Assembly: GCA_014904985.1 (NCBI GenBank)
Contig: MU129098.1
Span: forward strand, 50,523 to 114,522
DNA length: 64,000 bases
Reading direction: 5' to 3'
Origin: Hydnum rufescens UP504
Taxonomy: Eukaryota > Basidiomycota > Agaricomycetes > Cantharellales > Hydnaceae
The translations under genes and the position numbers were made by a program. How positions within the stretch are numbered: position 1 is the stretch's first letter; every line of letters begins with the position of its first letter. Of this stretch, positions 1 through 11,698 are shown in pieces. The notes under the pieces are model-generated. The model saw only the letters and a list, made by a program, of their open reading frames with translations, searched no databases and was not told the DNA's origin.

Positions 1-1777
1 CTGTCAGTATGCTGTGTTGATGTCACCAACTGCTTCCATTGTCCCCTCTGGACATGTTGCAATCTGTGCCCAATTCTGATTGTCAGTTGACTGTATTTAC
101 ACTTGGTTACATGTCCCAAATGGAAGGTTCTGAGTTTGTGGCTATGAGTCGTACTCAGAGAGTCATCGACCCATACCATTGCCTGCTGGCACTCCTACTT
201 GGCACCACCCATGCTCTACGAGTCACTGGGCATTGTGCTGCTGGGAAATTTTTCCCCCGTGGCCTGGTCAGTCCACACTCATTGAGCTGTGGAACCTCAC
301 AGCCTGAGAGAGTCCTGCCAAAGGCCCGGACACCCTCTTGTTGGGTCTGCACGTAGTTCTGGGGTGGACAGTCCTGACAGGCACTGCTGCACCCTCTGTG
401 CTCTGATGATAGCTGGTGGGAGAGGGGGGAGAAGGGGGGGACTCACAAAATTGGCTACTGATTCTGTGCCATCCCACACTGTGGGGTAATCATTTGGGTC
501 GAGCAGATCATTGACGGCAATCCCTTGGGCATCTCATGCTGAACAGTTGATGATGAGGCACCATTTGGTGACTGAGGCTGGCTGCCCTGGGACTCATGGC
601 TTTTCTACTACATTGAGGGGCAAGCAAGAGAAATGGCCATAGGTTTTGATGACTTTGTCCAAAGTGAAAGGTCCAACAAGTCTTCCTTTTGTGACCTCAT
701 TGGCGATGTATTTGTTGACAAAATTTTCCTGTAATTTAGCTCCAGTTCAATTATTGGGGGGAATGAATGGGATAATGAAGGGAGTGGGTTCAAGAGAGAG
801 AGAGGGAATCCATTCCTGAGCCAGCTAGTGATGTTAGGATGCCGTTCTGATAGATTGTGATGAAGAAGGGCAGCCTCAAAATGATCAGCATGATATTTTG
901 TTACAATACATGCGGATGACCTTCCTGCTTGCTGAGCATGAGCAGACCAGGCTTCCTGTTGTTGTGTCAATTGATTTGCAATCTGGGGCTCTGTGGCCCA
1001 CCCTTCCGCAACACCAGCAATGAGCCTCAGGGCTGGCATGCTCATTGCTGCCTTGAAAGGGCTTTGTGTCTTGGTGTTGTAGAGCATACTTGGTGTGTGA
1101 TGTGCTGTGGTCTGCAGGCTGCACCAGGGGGTTGAAGCGATTTGAGGACAGTCACTCCTTTGGTGCGCAGAACTGGGAAATCAAGGTCTGATCTGGATCT
1201 TGTGCCCCTATGCTCTGGGCTAAGATCTGGAACCTTTCCTGGTTGTATGCCACTTGTGCATTCTGAACTTTGCACTCTAGGTTTGCATCTTGGAAGGAAA
1301 ATGGGCTGGTGAAGAATTTCCTCTGAAGCATATGCTCTGCCTGGGCAAGTACTGGAAAATTGAAATCCCACAGTGTGTGACTCTTGATGAAATTGTGGAG
1401 CTGGTGGAAGTTCTCGATTGTTGTGTCATCGGCCACACCTTCCATCTTGAGAAGTTGGGCAAAACATGTCTGCACCTCCAACCATTCATGTTTGGGAAGG
1501 TTATGGTCTTGTGCATTGCTATTTGTGTCATCTACATATTCAGCTTCAACGAGTCCAGTACTGGTCTCTACTGTGCGTGTGATCTTCTTGATGGTCACAT
1601 CATTGAGGGCGTAGTCACAATACTTCGTGGCAGTGAGGTGAGCGAAGGGAATGAAAAAGCCTTCTGGGCTGTCCTCAACATGATCTCTGGGATTATTCCT
1701 GAGTGCTTGACTGCTTCTGCAGACACATAGTTGGCTGCTGAGAGTGCATGCTTCTTGTTGGTCTTGGTTGGTGGCAT
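1..1777 (-). mobile_element. Decayed retroelement: gag-like zinc knuckle followed by reverse-transcriptase fragments
   Basis: Read on the minus strand, an ORF at 1598-1152 gives a gag-like acidic/helical segment. The next frame (1124-885) carries a CCHC zinc knuckle, CWCCGRVGHRAPDC (C-x2-C-x4-H-x4-C). Downstream, in broken frames around 840-470, come segments typical of the N-terminal part of a reverse transcriptase, such as ITSWLRNGFPL, NEVTKGRLVGPFTLDKV and DLLDPNDYPTVWDG. Stops and frame changes interrupt every one of these, so the copy is dead. The rest of the polymerase would lie left of base 1. The strings resemble the Ty3/DIRS-like retroelements common in Agaricomycetes, but I cannot assign the clade without the catalytic core or the ends. 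No LTR was recognised. Confidence 0.6.
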
Positions 1778-2439
1778 GTTTGCAGTGAGTGATGCAAGTG
1801 CTGCTGCTGTAGCAGTGGCAATTGATTCTGCAGCAATTCAGGTCAGCAGTGTTGTAATAACGCGGCTCTCAACTTCGAGGAGCTGCAGTATTCATTGTCA
1901 TTAGACAAGGTGGATTCGACATATCTGTGAATAGAAGAGAAAGGATAATCCAACCATTCTAAGCACTGGCTTCAAACAGGAGGACCACAAACAAAGCTAG
2001 GCACTGGCTTCACTTCAGGCGTGGGAGAAACGAGAGGAGAGGAGGGGATTAGGGAAGGGGAGGTGGTAGTAACTGGCCAAGGGGCTCAGTTACTATCTAA
2101 GGATGAAGTGGCGGGTTAGTTAAGATCCTAGAAGATGGCACTCACTTAGTAGAGTCGCGCTCATATGCAACTCTCCTTATCTGTCTCTGCCCCATGCTCT
2201 ATGGTGATGGATCGCATGTCTTGATGTGTTAGAGATGTTACACGACTCAGTTGTGGGGTTGCGGTGTGGCTGTGTTGGTTTCATGGTTCAAGCATGAGCT
2301 ACAAGGTCCAGGCAAAAAGGTAATTTGATTCTCCCACCATGGGGACTTAGAATCCTCAGTGGCCATGCTCTTACATAATATACATGGAGTACGGATGGTA
2401 GATAATGTAATGCAATATTACAGTGCCCCCAGCATGGTG

Positions 2440-4552
2440 TTAGGATTCCTTCAGCAGGATGCCCATGTCCTCGAGGTTGAGGTTGTCCAGCATGATTTCA
2501 TAATGCTCAAACCATCCATTCCAACAGAATTGCTCACCTGTGTAGGTGCCACAAGCTGTGAGAGACATGGGATCAACTTTGGGGGTGGATTGAGCCAGCC
2601 ATTCCAGCGTAGTCTGGTGCAAACTGGTGAAGGGTATCTGGATGTTGAATTTGACAGGCTCTTGGTATGATGAGTGCCTTCTTATCAGAGAATCCAGTTT
2701 CTGTGTAGCTTCGAGTAGTTCCCGGGTGCTGAACACCATGAGTAGGCATAAGTATTCGATCCATTTCTCTAGGAGAGTGATGAGGTTGTGGGAAGTGAGG
2801 AGGTATCTGGACATTAAGCTCTGCAAGAGTCCCTGAACTTGTGGAGGACTGTTCGGGTGGAGGAGTTTAACCAGGTCCATGGACTTGAAGGTCATGCCAG
2901 GGGGGTGAGTGAGGCTGCCTTTTATTAAGGTAGCTGGAGGGATTGGACATAGCTCTAGCCTCCTATGGCTTTGTTCGATCAGCACCTCCACTATCCATGC
3001 GGAAGCCTTGGGACCCCAGGGTTGGTAAAGGCTGGCCTCATACTGTCGAGCATATGCTGAAGGCTTGGAAGGATAGAACTTCACGGCCAGCTTTTGGCTT
3101 TCCAGTGCCCAACATGCCCAATCCCTTTCGGTGAAGATGAGGGTGAGACAGGGCTCTTCGTAGAGCCATTGTTTGACCCTGAGCTGTATCTTTCCAGCAA
3201 TTCCTCCTCCAAGTGTGCCTCAGGTCTCAAGTACATGAATGGATAAAATTCCACTGGGAACTGATCCGTCTGGTCATCTGTAGGACCCCATACCTCGTTG
3301 GGATCTGACTCCTTGGGGGTTTCCTCTATGGCCTGGGGGTCTCGAGTTGTGGGGCTGACGTCTTCAGGCAGGGTGAAGTCAGTGGTCGGCAAGGTGTTAT
3401 TGTCATCTTCGTAGGGCGTGAGTTCCTCCTCCAGATACATGGGGGCAGCTGTGTGCGGCCTGGTACGCCATTCTTGTGGCAATTCGGAGTGGGGACATCT
3501 CATAGATCCTGAGGCAGCAGTGACATAAAGATTGTAGTCCTCCATACAGGTGAGCAAGGAGGGAGGGGCGCCATGGGAGCACAAAGATGGATTTTGGGGA
3601 GTGACTCAGGCTGTCGCCAATCGAATCCTTGACACTCTAGCCACTCCTGACACAATGGGTAGTTCTGCAACAACAGCGATGGGGGAGGACTAGTGTCTTC
3701 ATGATCAGCCCACCGGGACAGCAGCAACGTATCCTTGCCGAGACATTCCTGTAGTTCCTGTAGGATTGGCCAGTAGCCACTTTCCTGGGCTTGTGATAGC
3801 CAGCATACAAGGCCTTCTAAATAGTTTTCGTTCAGAGGGCCTTGCAGGGAGCGGAAGTAGGAGGGGTGATGGCAATAGTAGGGGCCTGTCATTTTAGTTT
3901 CTCATGGGTGGCCTTTCTCTGTTACCCAGATCTCCTCCAGGGGGTTCATAAGCCACTGGTGGCCCTGCTCTGCTAGTCACTTCTCAAATGATTTGCAGAT
4001 CAGCTTTTGTGCATATGCATCATGCAAGTCCCAGTGGGGGTGCCTTGTCTTTATTTCCTTCTCAGCATCCGTCCAGAGGGGTGAATACTGGGTGGTACCG
4101 TGAGGGTAGAGTTTGAGGCTGGGGGTCTCGTTCTCAATGGCCATCGACCATATGGGAGCTCCCAGCTCAGCGAGCCCCCTTCCAATAAGGATGGAATGGC
4201 AGTCATGGCTAGAGACTATTAAGCCTGTAAGACATGTTGTAGTCCTGAATTGAGGAGGTCTGAGGCATTCCTTGAAGCAGAGCAGGTAGAGTATGACTCG
4301 GAAAGCCAAGGTTATGAAGCCTGTGGCCTCGAGTATGCGCCTCCGTAGCTCTTGAGCAACATGAGCGGCTTTCCACACAGGGGCTGGAGTTGTTCCCTGT
4401 TGGAGGAGGTACAGCCACGACAGCCCAAAGTGCCAGTCTGGGTCATAACTGGATGGGAGAAGGAGGTGGAAATGAGCTGTTACTTGGTCTATGCACCTTA
4501 TGCAGCGCAGCATGGTGGTGCCAGCTGCACAGACTTCACTGAGGAACTTCAA
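2440..4552 (-). pseudogene. Cluster of unidentified minus-strand ORFs, probably part of a transposable element
   Basis: Four consecutive minus-strand ORFs (4552-3977, 3892-3500, 3584-3081, 3084-2440; 191, 130, 167 and 214 aa) follow one another with small overlaps or gaps. They are rich in W, H, L and P and look like one ancestral reading frame broken by frameshifts. I recognise no domain. They lie upstream, in the same orientation, of the gag-like zinc-knuckle segment, so they may be the 5' coding part of the same retroelement or sequence captured by it. Introns cannot be excluded as the reason for the frame changes. The gaps 1778-2439 and 4553-5098 hold nothing further I can name. Confidence 0.35.
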
Positions 4553-5098
4553 TGAGAGGGAATGTAGGTTCGGGTTTGGGCCGCATGCCTGTAGGAGGTG
4601 GACGCAGGGGTCGAAGTTGAATTGCAGGACATTGAGAGGAATGAATGCTCAGTGCAGGGGGAAGGGGTAATTCTTGGGGAGCAGTTGAGTTTGGTACATC
4701 CACTCAAACTTCCCTAGGCATCCCCATTCATCCAGATGTTCCCATCGATAGCCGTAGGGGTTGCTGGAGAAGGGAGGCAGCCCTTGAACTCAAGGGTACA
4801 GTCCCACTAGGTTCAGCACAGTGAAGCAGTATATGAAGAAGTGGGCACAGCATTGGGTCGAGAGATACTCAGCTGGGCATCGTTCTGGGTTATCTTCCTC
4901 ATCCCCATATTGTGCGTAGTGAAGATCCATAGGGTCTGTATTGTCCCCAGGCATTGTGTAGCGGCATCTGCATCTGATGCCTCTGTGCTTACAGGTTCCT
5001 GGTTGCTCCATCGGGCTTATTCACAGTGAGGTGGGATCGGACTGTGGAGATGATGAAGCTGAGGGGCATGCTCATACAAGAGAGAAGGGAGGAAAGGG

Positions 5099-5159
5099 TG
5101 AGAGAGAGAGAGAGGGAGAGAGAGAGAGAAAAAGAGAGAGAGAGAAGAGAGAAGAAGAG
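5099..5159. repeat. GA-rich purine microsatellite
   Basis: About 60 nt of nearly pure GA dinucleotides with a few GGG and AAAA interruptions. Short ORFs made of E/R or S/L runs across it are artefacts of the repeat. Confidence 0.9.
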
Positions 5160-5539
5160 TGGGAAGGAGGGGGCTCCACAGTTGCCTTGTGGGGTCTGCG
5201 AGTATGTCAAGCATGTTCCTTCAGGGACCCCCAGTACTCCCTGAGCCTGGAAAATGTGTTTCGTAGTCCCCCTTCAGGCTCGAACATATCGTTTTTGGGT
5301 CCATATCCTTGCCATCTCACAAGATACTCTCTTTGTTGCTTCTGTGGGTTATACCTATGCCCAACTATTTTCTCCACTTTGTATTCTTCCTCTGTGGATA
5401 GTTCCCTTAGTTCCGGGAGCTTCCCTCACCTCCCACTTTGCTCATCCCAGTAGTACTTCGTTAAATGCTGGATGTTTATTACTGGGTGCATCTTATACTC
5501 AGGTGGCAGCTGAAGGCGATAAACCACCAGGTTGATTTC

Positions 5540-7110
5540 ACTATATACCATACCTCTAACCCCCAAATTGAATAGATCTAGAATATTTCTTGAATAACTC
5601 AATCAATATTGCATGGGATGTTCTGAAATTTGAATCATACACTGTTACATACTACTACTACAGATAGCAACAACTTTCATACAGATTGGATCACTGAGTG
5701 AAGCAGGGGGAGGGGAGGATCTTGGTCATGTGACCAATGTCAAAAGTGCTTAGAATGGGCTAAAATTTTGGGCCTGAGCCTCAAATGGTGGCCGGGTGAA
5801 AAAATGGGAGTGATTGGAGCTCTGGAAGTGCCCCAATTGGAGGGGGTATGTCAGTGAAACTTGAAAATATTATGGAAACTCTCACACTGGAGTCATGAAT
5901 CTGAAATTTTGGGGGATGTTATAAATGTATTTGGATGACCAAAGGGTGAATTTTCAGGGCCATTGCATGGATGGAAGACTCTGGGGGGGAAATTGTTGTT
6001 TTGGGGGGAGGGCTGTGGAGCAGTGCCTAAATGGAGTCCAGTTAGGCTGATATTTGGTATATGAACTCCCTATATATGTGCTAGACTAGTTGTATAATAT
6101 CAGAGCCACCCCAGCTCTACATTTGATGTAATTCCCTTTTGACCTTCCTCCCCCTCCCCCTCAATTTCAGGCACTTCCACACATCCAATTCATTTTATTT
6201 TTGGATATAGTCAGGGTCATACTAATCAAAGCTTATTCCACCTAGTTTAGGCCTGAGGTGGAGTGGCTCACATTCATGGTAGGGTTTTGTTCCCATTTTT
6301 CCTGCCAAGGGAGTGGCATGCCTAAAAGTAAACCAAAAAAGCTGATTTTTGGCACATATGTAGTTCATCATATGGCCATACCCCATGTAAAATTTCAAGT
6401 TCATATCCTGTCTGTAGGGGGAGTAAATTAATTTTCAATGTTCAAACTTGTTTGGCCCATAACTCCATAACTAGTGGATGGGTATGGCTGAAATTTTGAT
6501 ATGATTTTCGCCTAAGAAGCTTCTAATCATGTGCCAATTTTCAGAGCGATCTGCACAGTGGTTCTTTTTTGGAAATTTCCGGTGGTTCTGGTACCCCCTG
6601 TCCAGTTCACTGCCTTAACCTGGATGGATTGGGATAATTTTTGGCACATAATTAGTACACTATATTTTATGCTCCCTGTAAATTTTCAAGTCCCCAGCTA
6701 TTCTATGGGAGGAGAAAATCAATTTTCAATATCCAAACTTGTTTGCCTCATATCTCAATAACTAATGCATGGATTTGGCTGAAATTTTAATATGGTTTGC
6801 GGCCAGATGGTCTCTAGTCATGTGCCAAACTTCAGATTGATCTGATCAGCGCTTAGATTCCGGCAACTTCCGGTGGTCCAGAGCTGTTCTTCCTGCCCTC
6901 ATTGTTTCAGGGATTAACCATTGGCCCTGGGCCTAATTTTTTCACTTTATCAGGGTCCCCAGGGGTCCATCCATCCATCCCAGGCACCTCCCCCTGGTCC
7001 TGGGCCCCCATTGGGCTGGATGCCTAAATATTCTTTGGATGTACTTCATTTAATTTCCGCATTTTGGCATTTTTTTAAGATAGGATACATGTATTATGTA
7101 ACTGGATACC
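5540..7110. repeat. Old diverged repeat copy related to the core of the 9.5-14 kb palindrome
   Basis: By eye this stretch aligns in the same orientation with the right arm of the palindrome from 11700 to about 12795 (and inverted to the left arm). Shared landmarks include CCCCAAATTGAAT followed by GATCTAGAAT, the string CATACTACTACTACA, GAAGCAGGGGGAGG, CTTCCACACATCCAATTCAT and TTTTTGGATATAGTCAGGG. It carries many substitutions and extra sequence relative to the arm. Part of the extra length is an internal duplication: the segment near 6410-6560 recurs near 6700-6850 (TTTTCAATGTTCAAACTTG versus TTTTCAATATCCAAACTTG). It has no coding potential, is AT-rich and CpG-poor, and looks like an old inactivated transposon body. 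Confidence 0.8.
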
Positions 7111-7160
7111 ATTTAGGAATAATTACATAATATTTGTACTAAACTCAGTCCCAAGTTACC

Positions 7161-7390
7161 TGCCTAGACACCTAGACATGCCTAGACATGCCCAGACATG
7201 CCTAGACACCTAGACACCTAGACATGCCTAGATATGCCTAGACATGCCTAGACACCTAGACATGCCTAGACATGCCTAGACATGCCTAGACACCTAGACA
7301 TGCCTAGACATGCCTAGACATGCCTAGACACCTAGACATGCCCAGACAAGCTTAGACACCCCTAGACATGCTTAGACTTGCTTAGGCACA
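7161..7390. repeat. Decamer minisatellite (CCTAGACATG)n
   Basis: About 230 bp of tandem units of roughly 10 bp, consensus CCTAGACATG, mixed with a shorter variant CCTAGACAC and point variants such as CCCAGACATG. Units degrade toward 7390 into AGACTTGCTTAGG. Isolated CTAGACAT strings persist to about 7830. Units abut with no spacers, so this is a minisatellite and not a CRISPR-like array. Confidence 0.9.
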
Positions 7391-7886
7391 CAATTAGACA
7401 CCTCCTGGTGATGGTCAACCTGTTCTAATTTATCCACTAGTAGACACACTGCATACTAAGCCTCATGGACACACCAGGAAACTCTAATGAGATATAGCAA
7501 GCTAGACATGACTAGCCTAAATCAACTGCAGGGTGTCCATCAAGTCATTGTAAAACCCCTGGAGCAGCACCTGACTCTACACATCACTAGACATCACTGA
7601 TTTAGGCATGTCTAAATCAACCCTGGATAGGCCTCTTCAATTCAAAGTCAATAATTAAGCTCTAGACATCATTAGACACAACTGATTTAGGCATGCCTAA
7701 ATCAACCCCAGAATGCCTATCAAATAGTTAAAAAGCCTGGGAGTGGCACCTGCAGTGGGCACAGATAGGCGTGCCTATTATAGGGACTTGGAAATTTTTC
7801 ATCTTTTGAACACCTTTAGACACCGCCTAGACATGCCTATATAAAAACCACCTCTTAGGTCAAATGCCAATGCAACCGGAACCCAC

Positions 7887-8189
7887 CTAAGAGGTACCTT
7901 TTTGAGGGTGTGTTAGGTGCAACCTAGCCTCCAAGGCCACAATACTCCCATTCAGTGTCTCTCTCTCACGTTGGAATGCCTGTTCGGATTTCACATGGTC
8001 CATTTGGAATTTCCTCAGTTGGGCTTCCAACTGCTGAATGCACTCCTCCACTGTATCTCCACTGCTGTTCTCACTCTGGTCTCCCTGGGACTCATTCATC
8101 ATTCCAGAGTTCAGACCAGGGGGAGTCGGCAGAGGTGGTATGGATGGGATGCTAGTCTGCATGTTGGCTTTAACAATTCCGCCTGTCAT
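7887..8189 (-). CDS. Possible 100-aa coiled-coil ORF in transposon region
   Basis: A minus-strand ORF of 100 aa has a low-complexity Pro/Ser start (SIPSIPPLPTPPG) followed by a heptad-like stretch containing EECIQQLEAQLRKFQMDHVK. This suggests a short coiled coil. It has the same orientation as the retroelement fragments to its left and could be the start of a gag-type protein. I do not recognise the family and it may not be a gene. Confidence 0.25.
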   Translation of the reverse strand: MTGGIVKANMQTSIPSIPPLPTPPGLNSGMMNESQGDQSENSSGDTVEECIQQLEAQLRKFQMDHVKSEQAFQRERETLNGSIVALEARLHLTHPQKGTS

Positions 8190-9140
8190 ATTCTGTCTAG
8201 TTCTCCAAGGACAAGGATAGTGTGAAAGAGTCTAGTTGTTGACAGACACTCTTGCTTGATGCATAATGGAAGAAAGAAGGTTGGGAGGCTTATCCTTGAT
8301 GATGCAAACATCCCCCTTTGTCAAAGTGCTCAGACCCCGGAAGCTAATCCAGCTTCAGCCGACTCATTCACTTCTCATTCACTAGCCCTTCCTCTGTGTC
8401 ATCATGCCTTTGGACTAAGAGGATTATAATTATATGCAATCTATCTGAGATCTATTCAATTTTTGACAAAGACAGATTCAACAAGTTGACTTCTATCAAT
8501 CTTCATGACAGCCAGTGTTCCCAATCTGTCCCTGTCAAGAATTGAATACTGAACACTGGCTTCTGTCAGCATCAGCAGATTGATTGTACTTCAGAGGCTC
8601 CAAAGCCTTCCGGCTTCCCCTGCTTTGAAAACCTTGGGGTGTGTAAACCTCAATTTAATCAAGTTGCACCACGTCTTGTTACATTGGTTTTTCTACCATG
8701 AGGACTCCTGAAAAAGGTCATTGAATTGATAGGGAATCATTATTTTATTGAGATTTGAGCTTCTAAGATTTTCCTGAGAATTGAATTAGCTTGTGACCTG
8801 TGTTCTGGGTCTCACGCAAGTTGCCGGCGAGTGTGCGGCATATTTAGGATATTCCCTTCATCACAAAATGGTCGGGGAAGATGACATTGCTGTCCGTCAA
8901 CTCACAAAAAGAGGCATTTGATCATCTGGGGCATGTTGGCTGGGCCCAAGATGGGAGGCGGCATTGTTCAGCATCTTAGTATGACATCACGGACTCCGGA
9001 CTGTCACAAATCATGAAATCCCCTGTTGATTCGATTACCCACAGATTCAGCCTTGGGCCTCCAAGACTTGGAGGTACCTCAATTGTCCAACAAGCCCCAA
9101 ATTACTGCAGGGGTTCTGGGCCACTTGGAATCATGAGGCC
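8190..9140. other. Non-coding repeat-rich spacer
   Basis: No supported gene. There is one imperfect inverted pair, GACAGCCAGTGTTC near 8509 and GAACACTGGCTTCTGTC near 8551. From about 9047 the sequence begins to resemble a diverged copy of the tandem unit that follows (strings GGAGGTACCTCAATTG and CAAGCCCCAAATTA). Confidence 0.5.
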
Positions 9141-9410
9141 AATACCCCCAACCTACTGTACCTTCTGCATTTGTCCACTCTACATTTGCCTCAGCTGGGA
9201 TCCACATGTTTTCCATGAATGAGACTGAGAAGCTACTGAGAATATTACTTCTCCAGGCAGCCACAGGGTAATTTTGAATGGAACATATGCCACTGAGCTG
9301 TGGATCCGTGGCTACTTGAATATATTACAATGCTAATGATGCAGATTCACGGTGGTGTACTGACTCCCCCACCGAGGTGCCTCAACATCCGGCAGGAGCC
9401 CAAATTGGTC
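9141..9410. repeat. First unit of a ~270-bp tandem duplication
   Basis: This unit starts at AATACCCCCA and recurs as 9411-9465 joined to 13969-14190, with the palindromic element inserted in the second copy. Shared strings include TTTGCCTCAGCTGGGATCC, GCTACTGAGAATATTACTTC, TCCAGGCAGCCACAGGGTAA and TGCAGATTCACGG. The two copies differ by scattered substitutions. No coding function is evident. Confidence 0.8.
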
Positions 9411-9457
9411 AATACCCCCATCTTACCATAATCTCCACCTTCTGCATTTTTCCACTT

Positions 9458-9465
9458 CACATTTG
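9458..9465. repeat. 8-bp target site duplication, left copy
   Basis: CACATTTG immediately precedes the left end of the palindromic element and is repeated exactly at 13961-13968. Eight-bp duplications are the hallmark of hAT-superfamily insertion. The unoccupied unit 1 has TACATTTG at the equivalent position (around 9182-9189), followed by the same CCTCAGCTGGG as in the right flank, which supports a clean insertion. Confidence 0.85.
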
Positions 9466-11693
9466 CACCTCAGGCCCCCCATTTTGGCAACCTCCTTAGG
9501 TTGACTTCGTCCTGTGCGGATGTCAACCTAACAAGGTAGGACTGAATGTGTACCTTTGTGGAGCTACAGTCAGAATGTTCCATATAAATAAGTGTAGCTA
9601 CACAACCTGAAGTGTAGCACCACTGGGGGTCTGGGGGCGGAGCCCCCAGGAGCTCAGGGGTAGTGTTGCTACATTTTTGAATTAGACTATTAGTGGAGCT
9701 ACAGTTGTGTGCCTCAGGGTAGTGATGTAGCTACACCCTATAGAGTCCTTCAAATAGTGTAGCTACATCTATGGGCGAGTATTGAATGAATCAGTGTAGC
9801 TACACATAGCCAGATTTGCCTTCAAAAAAAATGCAATGACAGCCTTGGCCATAAGGTAAATTTATTACATAATTAATACTACCTAATGAACACATTATAT
9901 AACTACCTACTAATCTATTACCTAATTATTTTACTACCTAATTGATTGTATAATTATATCATTTAGATTGCATAACCGGCACCTCTGGCACTGGTTATGC
10001 AAAGAGAGGGGTCAGCCCACCCCACCCCATCAACTAGAGGGGTGGAGGCTGCGCAGATACCCAGAAACGATGCTTCCAGGACCCCCTTGTGTGGCATGGG
10101 GGAGGTAGCATGAACAACGCCGGCCCTTAGGCCAGCTCTGTTCATGCTACCTCCCCCATGCCACACAAGGGGGCCCTGGGAGGTGCTGGAGGGGGTGGAG
10201 GCCCCTGGGGAGTGGGGAGGACCTGGGGGATTCTATAATGGGAAGATGGCGGGTTAGTGAAAAAATCAAGAGGAGTGCAAAAAGAGTAGCCAGAGGCTGC
10301 TCTTTTTGCACTAAAGTAGCTATAAAAATAGCAACATACCTAAGCACCACACCCCAGTCTATACTGGGGTGTGGTGACTGCTCCTGGGCTCTCGGTAGAT
10401 GGTGGTGGTGGTGTCGCACGAAACGAAAACTTTCCGGCAATTGCTGGTAAATTGAACCTGGGACTCAATGCCGGCAATTGCCCAGTTTCAAAGGCAAGCC
10501 ACCTGCTGCTATGAAAAAGCCTAAATGCAGTAACTAGATAGACCCATATAATAGGGTAGATTAGATAATACTGCATAATAACTTTGGATCATTTCTCATT
10601 ACATAATACAGTGATTCCTATTTAAAAAAGCCTAAATGCAGAAATTGGATAAAGTACATCCAAACAAGGGGTGAGCAGACCATTCTGAAATTTGGTACAT
10701 CATTAGAAAATATTTCTACACAGATTATATCAAAATTTCAGCCAAATTGGTCCAGGGGTTATGGAGATATAAGGCAAACAAGTCTGGACATTGATAATTT
10801 ATTTCCTCCCTTTGCAGAATAGCTAGAGACTTTAAAATTGGCAAAAACTTAGACAATATAATTTCCTAACCATGTGCCAAAAATCAGCCCAATCCATGCA
10901 CTTTAAGGGAATGAACTCCCTTTTCAGGCAAAAAGAGAACAACAAGCTACCATGAATGTTAAACACTTCAAATTACACCTAAAATAGGTGTAATAGGCTC
11001 ATAATAGTATATCCCTGACTATATCCAAAAATATAATGAATTGGATGTGTGGAAGTAGCTGAAATTGAGGGGGAGGGGGGAAAAGATCAAAAGTGAATTA
11101 CATAAGATGTACAGCAGGGGTGGCTCTTATATTACACCACTGAGTTAATACATATATGGGGAGTGTACATGCCAGATATCAGCCCAACTGGACTCCATTT
11201 AGGCAGTACTCCACAGGCCTCCCCCCTAAACAACAATTTCCTCCCCAGAGCCTTCCATCCATGCAATTTCCTTGGAAATGCACACTTAGTTCATCCAAAT
11301 ACATTTATAGCATCCCTCAAATTTTCAGATTCATAACTCCAGTGCCAGAGTCTCCATAATATTTTCAAGTTTCACTGAAATACACCCTCCAGTTGGGACA
11401 CTTCTAGAGCTCCAATTACTCTGATTTTTTGTAGGCCACACCTCCTCACTATTTGAGGCTCAGCCCTAAAATTTCAGCCCATTCTGAGGACTTTTGAAAT
11501 CTGTCACATGACCAAGATCTTCTCCTCCCCCTGCTTCACTCAGTCCTCTAATTTGTATGGACTTTGTTGCCATTTGTAGTAGTAGTATGTGACAGTGTAT
11601 GATTTAAATTTCAAAATATTCCATGCAATATTCATGGAGTTATTCAAGAAACATTCTAGATCAATTCAATTTGGGGTCAGAACAGCGGTATTT
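9466..11693 (+). repeat. Left arm of palindromic element
   Basis: The outer half (9466 to about 10560) contains four TGTAGCTACA motifs (9593, 9726, 9758, 9795), a GC-rich stretch with a row of perfect hairpins (9968-10376) and the short ORFs. The inner half (about 10600-11693) is AT-rich, lacks CpG and is the inverted homologue of the old repeat at 5540-7110. Confidence 0.9.
9968..10376. repeat. Row of perfect hairpins inside the left arm (mirrored in the right arm)
   Basis: Four perfect inverted repeats follow one another. 9968-9977/9993-10002: TTGCATAACC stem, extended to 12 bp in the right arm. 10082-10116/10139-10173: 35-bp perfect stem with a 22-nt loop, beginning CCCCCTTGTGTGG. 10274-10286/10300-10312: AGTGCAAAAAGAG stem whose loop again pairs (AGCC/GGCT). 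10345-10358/10363-10376: CACCACACCCCAGT stem with a 4-nt loop. A further 9-bp stem (TAGGTTGAC) lies at 9497-9530. The right arm carries all of them inverted at about 13050-13430. Confidence 0.85.
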
Positions 11694-11698
11694 CCACT
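11694..11698. other. 5-nt spacer at centre of the palindrome
   Basis: The sequence CCACT separates AGCGGTATTT on the left from AAATACCGCT on the right. The related old repeat near 5535-5560 contains TTCACTATATACC at the homologous place, so the spacer itself appears to be inherited. Confidence 0.85.

Noticed and set aside
4977..5535. ORFs rich in E/R or S/L across the GA tract
   Set aside because: They are products of the dinucleotide repeat and appear on both strands in several frames.
7161..7390. CRISPR-like repeat array
   Set aside because: Units of about 10 bp abut without unique spacers, and the genome is fungal; it is a minisatellite.
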